Source of the DNA: CAYRTD01 sp964426915
GTDB lineage: Bacteria; Bacteroidota; Bacteroidia; Bacteroidales; GCA-2748055
Length of the DNA: 20,125 nucleotides
Assembly: GCA_964426915.1 (NCBI GenBank)
Contig: CAYRTD010000070.1
Coordinates: 1-20,125, forward strand
Reading direction: 5' to 3'
Part shown: positions 15,876 to 20,125 of the stretch, piece by piece
How positions within the stretch are numbered: the stretch's first letter is position 1
How the letters are laid out: every line of letters begins with the position of its first letter
Notes under the pieces: model-generated
Database searches by the model: none
Told to the model about the DNA's origin: nothing
The model's input: the letters and a program-made list of their open reading frames with translations, nothing else
Made by a program: the position numbers and the translations under genes

Positions 15876-16685
15876 TTAGGAAAAATAGTCAGCATATATT
15901 ACTTGTTCCTCAAGTCTAGAATTGAAACAGGGCTTCTTGTCAAAAATACCGTACAGAGCTGAACCGCTTCCTGACATTGATGCATACAGGGCACCGGAAT
16001 CATAAAAAGCTTCTTTCATTTTTTTTAATTCAGGGTAATCCTTAAAAAGTGTTTCTTCGAAATCATTTTTTATCTGGTTTTTCCAGTAGTCCATATCTTT
16101 TTTTAGCAAATCTTCCAGAGGAAGGGTTTCTTTTTCGGGTTTAATCCCTGCATAAGCCTCGGCTGTTGATATTGAGAAGCCCGGGAAAGCGATAGTAAGA
16201 AACATGCCTTTAAGACTGGTTTCAAAGGGATGGATCTTATCTCCGGTTCCTGTAATAATTGCCGGTTGGTTACGTATAAAAAAACTGCAGTCACTTCCAA
16301 TCAGAGAGATCATTTTTTCTCTTGCGCATTCGGTCATTTCAAGTTTAAAGAATTCATTCAGCATGTTTAGAAAAAATGCAGCATCCGCCGATCCGCCTCC
16401 AAGTCCGGCTCCGGCAGGAATTATTTTATGCAGATGAATATGTAGAGGAGGAATGGTATATTCTTCTCTTAAGAGTTTGAGTACTTTCCAAAGCAGGTTC
16501 TCCTCGTTATTGCCAGGTATGCTTATGCCGGTCAGGTAGAGAATGTCCTTTTTGGATGGAATAAACTCAAGAATATCACAAAAGCCCGTAGGTATCATCA
16601 AACTTTTAAGAGTGTGATATCCGGAGGGCAATTTGCCGGTAACTCTAAGCCCTATGTTGATTTTGGCATTGGGAAAAGCGATCAT
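15876..16685 (-). CDS. ispE: 4-diphosphocytidyl-2-C-methyl-D-erythritol kinase
   Basis: IspE is the GHMP kinase that phosphorylates the 2-hydroxyl of CDP-methylerythritol in the MEP isoprenoid pathway. The 269-residue product starts with NAKINIGLRVTGKLPSGYHTL, with the substrate-contacting lysine and the conserved GYH, and carries the ATP loop PAGAGLGGGSADAAFFL. A C-terminal SMSGSGSALYGIF block is the third GHMP motif. Length is slightly short but normal for the phylum. It is read divergently from dnaB across 127 bp and converges on the biotin carrier gene across the hairpin-rich spacer. It is probably a single-gene unit. Confidence 0.96.
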   Translation of the reverse strand: MIAFPNAKINIGLRVTGKLPSGYHTLKSLMIPTGFCDILEFIPSKKDILYLTGISIPGNNEENLLWKVLKLLREEYTIPPLHIHLHKIIPAGAGLGGGSADAAFFLNMLNEFFKLEMTECAREKMISLIGSDCSFFIRNQPAIITGTGDKIHPFETSLKGMFLTIAFPGFSISTAEAYAGIKPEKETLPLEDLLKKDMDYWKNQIKNDFEETLFKDYPELKKMKEAFYDSGALYASMSGSGSALYGIFDKKPCFNSRLEEQVIYADYFS

Positions 16686-16707
16686 CTTGATTATTTGAAG
16701 TTTTTTG

Positions 16708-16721
16708 TTAACAATTGTTAA
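16708..16721. promoter_or_regulatory. 14-bp perfect palindrome upstream of ispE
   Basis: TTAACAATTGTTAA lies 22 bp upstream of the ispE start, in the divergent ispE-dnaB spacer. It has the form of a dimeric repressor operator, but AT-rich palindromes of this length can arise by chance. Confidence 0.3.
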
Positions 16722-16788
16722 TGATAAAATTTTTCTTCCTGTTAAAAAAGAAAAGCTCCTCCTTTTTTACTGGACATTATATTATGAC

Positions 16789-16796
16789 TATTTTTG
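16789..16796 (+). promoter_or_regulatory. -7 promoter element of dnaB
   Basis: TATTTTTG matches TAnnTTTG, 16 bp before the dnaB ATG. A TTTA at 16766-16769, 19 bp upstream, is a one-mismatch -33 box. Confidence 0.55.
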
Positions 16797-16812
16797 AACA
16801 AAATTAAATTGT

Positions 16813-18324
16813 ATGGCCCAGAAGAAGACAGGAAGAATAACAGCTACTGAAAAATTGAATATGGAATATGGTCGCATGCCCCCACAGGCCATTGATTTGG
16901 AGGAAGCGGTACTCGGAGCGATTATGATTGAAAGGGATGCAGTTATAGCTGTTCTCGATATACTTAAGCCGGAAAGTTTCTACAAAGAAAGCCATCAGAA
17001 ACTTTACCGTGCTATAGTTGATATATCCATGGCCGAAAAGCCGATCGATATTCTTACTGTGACCGAAGAGCTCAAAAAAACGGGAGAACTTGAAGATGTC
17101 GGCGGGGCTGCATATATAACCCAGCTAACCGGACGAGTGGCTTCAGCTGCTCACCTTGAATTTCATGCCCGCATTGTAGCTCAGAAGTATATCCAGCGTG
17201 AGCTGATACGGGTTACTTCGGAAATTCAGGGCAAAGCCTTTGATGAAAGCATAGATGTTGACGAACTCCTGGACTTTTCAGAGCAGCAGCTTTTCGAGAT
17301 CGCCGAAGGAAACATTAAAAAAGAAACATCAAAGATCAATAGTCTTATTAAACAGGCTATTGAGCAAATTGAAGAAGCAGCAAAAAGAGAAGACAGCCTG
17401 AGTGGGGTTCCTTCCGGTTTTTCGCGCCTTGACCGGATGACTTCCGGATGGCAGCCTTCCGACCTGGTTATCGTTGCCGCTAGACCATCGATGGGTAAAA
17501 CAGCCTTTGTATTATCCATGGCAAGGAACATGGCAGTCGAACACAAAAGGCCTGTTGCGGTTTTTTCTTTGGAGATGTCATCTGTTCAGCTGGTAAACAG
17601 GCTTATTGTGGCAGAAACTTCGCTTCCTTCAGAAAGAATCCGGAATGGCCGTCTTGAAAGATGGGAGTGGGAACAACTGGATTATAAAATTAAGAGTCTT
17701 GTTGAAGCCCCTATTTTTATTGACGACACCCCTGCAATTTCTATTTTTGAGCTTAGGGCAAAATGCCGCAGACTGAAAAACCTATATGACATACAAATTA
17801 TTATTGTAGACTATTTGCAGCTAATGACCGGACCTCCGGAAACAAAAGGAAACCGAGAACAGGAAGTATCTACTATCTCGCGTTCGCTGAAAGGAATTGC
17901 CAAAGAGCTGAATGTTCCGATCATAGCTCTGTCGCAGCTTAACAGGAGTGTTGAGACCAGGACAGGTTCCAAACGCCCCCAGCTTTCCGACCTGCGTGAG
18001 TCGGGTGCCATTGAACAGGATGCAGATCTTGTTCTTTTTATTCACAGGCCGGAAAAATACGGTATGGATGTAGATGAAGAAGGAAATTCTGTCAGAGGAC
18101 TCGCAGAGATTATTGTTGCAAAGCACAGGAATGGCGCAATTGGTGATGTTCATCTTAAGTTTAGGGAGGAATTTGCTAAATTCTCCGATCTGGAAGAGGT
18201 CGAACCCATACTGGATGATGATTCAGCATCGCTCACACTGAGTTCCAAGATGAACGAGGACGATAAGAGAGATGATGATCTGAATCTTTCAGGGAATACC
18301 GGATTCGAGGAAAATCCCTTTTAA
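16813..18324 (+). CDS. dnaB: Replicative DNA helicase
   Basis: DnaB is the hexameric 5'-3' helicase that unwinds the replication fork and binds primase. The 503-residue product has the N-terminal helical domain (about 25-125, beginning PPQAIDLEEAVLGAIMIE), a linker, and the RecA-like ATPase from about 195. Walker A is ARPSMGKT at 223-230 and Walker B is IIIVDYLQLM at 329-338. The later SDLRESGAIEQDADLVLFIHRP block holds the arginine-rich and sensor segments. There is no intein. The acidic tail (about 470-500) is longer than in E. coli and typical of the phylum. The start is well placed after a -7 box, and a 169-bp gene-free gap follows, toward the convergent phosphatase gene. Confidence 0.98.
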   Translation: MAQKKTGRITATEKLNMEYGRMPPQAIDLEEAVLGAIMIERDAVIAVLDILKPESFYKESHQKLYRAIVDISMAEKPIDILTVTEELKKTGELEDVGGAAYITQLTGRVASAAHLEFHARIVAQKYIQRELIRVTSEIQGKAFDESIDVDELLDFSEQQLFEIAEGNIKKETSKINSLIKQAIEQIEEAAKREDSLSGVPSGFSRLDRMTSGWQPSDLVIVAARPSMGKTAFVLSMARNMAVEHKRPVAVFSLEMSSVQLVNRLIVAETSLPSERIRNGRLERWEWEQLDYKIKSLVEAPIFIDDTPAISIFELRAKCRRLKNLYDIQIIIVDYLQLMTGPPETKGNREQEVSTISRSLKGIAKELNVPIIALSQLNRSVETRTGSKRPQLSDLRESGAIEQDADLVLFIHRPEKYGMDVDEEGNSVRGLAEIIVAKHRNGAIGDVHLKFREEFAKFSDLEEVEPILDDDSASLTLSSKMNEDDKRDDDLNLSGNTGFEENPF

Positions 18325-18493
18325 TCTGTCTTAATACCTGAACCAATTAATATCTGAAAGAAAACCTATTGATATCGGGCAAACGGAAGAAAGCTTTCAA
18401 TATGTAAGTCACCCAAAATTAAAAAACTCTTTTTAGTCCCCGGCAAATAGTTTGCGATAAACAAAAAAAACTGGAGATTTGAATGCTTAGATA

Positions 18494-19186
18494 TCAGAGA
18501 ATTTTTTTCAGCTCAGACAGATCGGAGATTGTGAAAGTGGAAGGGACAACCTGTTCCATATTGTCGGGATTGAACAGAACCGTATCCATTCCATAGTTAT
18601 TTGCACCGGTAATATCCACAAGCTGATCATCACCAATCATAAGACATTCTTCTTTTTTCGCATTTACTGAACTTACTGCCCAGTGAAAAATTCTGGAATG
18701 AGGCTTATTATAGCCAATAGTTTCAGAGGTAAATATTTCAATAAAATATTTTCTGAGATCACATTTATTCAGCTTCTTAAATTGCGTCTCTTTAAAGCCG
18801 TTGGTAAGTATATAAAGTTTATATGAGGGTTGAAGATAACGCAGGATTTCATGTGTGTTGGGAAACAATACCGTCTTTAAGGTACTGATACGCAAATATT
18901 CATTACCAATTTGTTCAGAGAGTTCAGTGTCTTTCAATTTTTTTTCTTTCAGACTTAGCTCGAATCTTTTGTTTCTGAGAATGGCCTTGGTCAGATTTCC
19001 CCTTCGATACTGATCCCATAGTCGTTCGTTATGTTTATGGTAAATGTCGAGAAATTCACCGGGATCAGTGAAGTGACTGATTAAATTGAACTTATGGAAG
19101 ATATCGGTTAGTGCTTCCCTGGAATTGGAGTTAAAATCCCATAAGGTGCGGTCGAGATCAAAATATATATGCCGGTATTTTGTCAT
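18494..19186 (-). CDS. yjjG: YjjG-family HAD hydrolase (noncanonical pyrimidine nucleotidase-like)
   Basis: The 230-residue product is a class I HAD phosphatase. Motif I is YFDLDRTLWDF, with nucleophile Asp10 and acid/base Asp12. A helical cap domain follows (about 20-90), then motif II ILTNG, the motif III lysine in GYNKPHSRIF, and motif IV MIGDDQLVDITGANNYGM. The DLDRTLWDF start and the length match the YjjG group, which removes phosphate from nucleoside monophosphates, including non-canonical pyrimidines. Specificity is inferred, since HAD substrate ranges are broad. It converges with dnaB and lies downstream of the small secreted protein gene, 211 bp away. All catalytic residues are present. 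Confidence 0.9.
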   Translation of the reverse strand: MTKYRHIYFDLDRTLWDFNSNSREALTDIFHKFNLISHFTDPGEFLDIYHKHNERLWDQYRRGNLTKAILRNKRFELSLKEKKLKDTELSEQIGNEYLRISTLKTVLFPNTHEILRYLQPSYKLYILTNGFKETQFKKLNKCDLRKYFIEIFTSETIGYNKPHSRIFHWAVSSVNAKKEECLMIGDDQLVDITGANNYGMDTVLFNPDNMEQVVPSTFTISDLSELKKIL

Positions 19187-19249
19187 AGGGCGAAAATATC
19201 CAAAAAACTTCGGATATAAAATTCAGGTTATTGCGGATTAAGGTGAAAC

Positions 19250-19278
19250 AGACTCTCGACTTTATGGACAGACTCTAA
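19250..19278 (+). repeat. Dispersed repeat copy with two AGACTCT units 20 bp apart
   Basis: AGACTCT occurs at 19250-19256 and 19270-19276, with CGACTTTATGGAC between. The second half matches 15855-15875, and the first half resembles 72-93. The 20-bp period suggests the remnant of a tandem array. It lies in the 211-bp gap between the phosphatase and the small secreted protein. Confidence 0.7.
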
Positions 19279-19364
19279 ATAGCAATATGCAGAAAACTGT
19301 AAGGTAGAAATATGTATTATGGTAGAAGGTATAAAGGCGAAAATAAAATGAAAATTCTTTATTA

Positions 19365-19376
19365 ACCACCGGTGGT
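19365..19376. terminator. 12-bp palindrome after the small secreted protein gene
   Basis: ACCACCGGTGGT is a perfect palindrome 21 bp past the stop codon. It is followed leftward by TTAATAAAG and not by a T-run, so terminator function is doubtful. Confidence 0.25.
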
Positions 19377-19397
19377 ATTGGCCGGGAGATCATAAAA

Positions 19398-19859
19398 CTA
19401 ATTACAGGCGTAAATGTTCCACATTTTCGGGTAATTCATCCACTCTTCAAGGATGAGTTCATTTTCAGTAAAGCTTTCCTGTTGAAACCACTTATAATCG
19501 ATCATCCAGTGTTCTATTTCCATATCCTCTTCCAAGAGAAGATCATTCTTTTCTTCAATCCTCTTTGTTGTCTTATGCGTGGATGGGGATATAGAATCAA
19601 TTCTTTCAGCCCATTTTTCAAGGTTTATCATCCATTCTTCGAGCTGAATCTCTTCTTCGTAGAAGGCCTTTTTTTCACCGGAACTATTAAGAGCATTAAT
19701 TATTTGATTTTTGCTTCCGAAAATATTTTCCGTATAATTTTTTGAGTTGAATGATTTAAGAGAATTTTGTGCGAAAACTCCAGGACTGATCATCAAAGCA
19801 ATTAGGATGATAATCATTCTGCCTGTAATCGTGCCGGTGTTTAAGTTTTGTGTCTTCAT
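19398..19859 (-). CDS. Small secreted protein with three W-rich repeat motifs
   Basis: The 153-residue product begins with a signal peptide (hydrophobic MIIILIALMISPGVFA, cleavage expected after Ala30 before QNS), so it is periplasmic or secreted. The mature part is acidic and carries three related motifs: IQLEEWMINLEKW (71-83), MEIEHWMIDYKW (113-124) and LILEEWMNYPKMW (135-147), that is [hydrophobic]-x-[IL]-E-[EH]-W-M with a second Trp 5-6 residues on. No enzyme motif is seen, and there is no T9SS tail. Short proteins with a repeated E-x-WM motif occur in Bacteroidota, but I know no function. A TAAATTTG -7 box lies 48 bp upstream. The reading frame is supported by the signal peptide and the regular repeats. 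Confidence 0.82.
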   Translation of the reverse strand: MKTQNLNTGTITGRMIIILIALMISPGVFAQNSLKSFNSKNYTENIFGSKNQIINALNSSGEKKAFYEEEIQLEEWMINLEKWAERIDSISPSTHKTTKRIEEKNDLLLEEDMEIEHWMIDYKWFQQESFTENELILEEWMNYPKMWNIYACN

Positions 19860-19906
19860 GGTGTTTTTTACTATTTTTCTGGGAATTCATATTACACGTT
19901 ATGTGC

Positions 19907-19914
19907 CAAATTTA
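19907..19914 (-). promoter_or_regulatory. -7 promoter element of the small secreted protein gene
   Basis: The minus strand reads TAAATTTG, an exact TAnnTTTG match. No -33 TTTG at 19 bp was found (one lies 30 bp away). Confidence 0.4.
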
Positions 19915-20013
19915 TTAAATATCAGTAATACAGTATCATACATTCAAAATCCCAGTTTGTAAAAATTGGTTAAAATTGAACGCTTTCGTAACAGGGGGTG
20001 TCCGGAAATGAAC

Positions 20014-20039
20014 AATAAAAGATAACCACGTCTTTTATT
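20014..20039. repeat. 9-bp perfect inverted repeat near the right end
   Basis: AATAAAAGA (20014-20022) and TCTTTTATT (20031-20039) form a stem with an 8-base loop. A GTGTCCG direct repeat flanks it (19998-20004 and 20063-20069). It probably belongs to the border of the dispersed element that begins at the right end. The rest of 19860-20066 holds no gene. Confidence 0.5.
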
Positions 20040-20066
20040 TCATTTGACTCATATTTTATTTAGTGT

Positions 20067-20125
20067 CCGCCAATTGGCGGTGAGCTCAGCGAAGCTAATG
20101 TTCAGGATCAAGGTGCTCATAGGAG
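20067..20125 (+). repeat. Right copy of the 59-bp terminal inverted repeat
   Basis: This is the reverse complement of 1-59 with one mismatch. It opens with the perfect palindrome CCGCCAATTGGCGG (20067-20080), and an open frame runs off the end; from the ATG at 20098 it reads MFRIKVLIG, and it is open further upstream (SVRQLAVSSAKL). This may be the start of a gene inside a dispersed element or a chance frame. Confidence 0.85.

Noticed and set aside
18420..18480. GCAAA-TAG-TTTGC hairpin after dnaB as a terminator
   Set aside because: The stem is only 5 bp and is followed by an A-rich run, not Ts, on the dnaB strand.

Overview
The window looks like ordinary core chromosome from a member of the Bacteroidota. 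Evidence: an L34 protein with the family-typical start MKRTFQPSNRKRK, a secreted protein with a type IX (Por) secretion C-terminal sorting domain, a YjjG-type HAD phosphatase with the DLDRTLWDF motif, AT-rich DNA, few strong Shine-Dalgarno sites, and several TAnnTTTG -7 boxes, which are the Bacteroidota housekeeping promoter signature. The two ends of the window are the same 59-bp sequence in inverted orientation. The segment therefore probably ends where it runs into two copies of a dispersed repeat.

Layout. From 11205 down to 99 the genes read leftward. At the far left is a PASTA protein / T9SS cargo protein / rluD / ddl cluster (peptidoglycan precursor synthesis, ribosome modification, and an exported protein). 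Next comes a damaged glycan locus: an NAD/FAD oxidoreductase related to UDP-galactopyranose mutase, broken by one in-frame TGA, and a GT39-like membrane glycosyltransferase with a C-terminal TPR region that has lost its middle and its reading frame. Then rpmH with its own promoter and terminator, and a tight operon of GT2 glycosyltransferase, ECF sigma factor and rsmG.

From 11332 rightward are tgt overlapping an LptF/LptG-family permease, then an acyl-CoA carboxyltransferase with a separate biotin carrier protein. A short intergenic region packed with hairpins separates these from ispE (leftward). dnaB reads rightward, and two leftward genes close the window: a YjjG-like phosphatase and a small secreted protein with three copies of a W-rich motif.

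I do not see a phage, CRISPR array, toxin-antitoxin pair, restriction system or other defence island. The most notable items are the two adjacent lesions in the glycan locus, the inverted terminal repeat, the hairpin cluster and the dispersed TTATGGACAGACTCTAA repeat, the W-motif secreted protein, and a Tgt lacking the usual zinc cysteines. No undescribed multi-gene system can be supported from this sequence.
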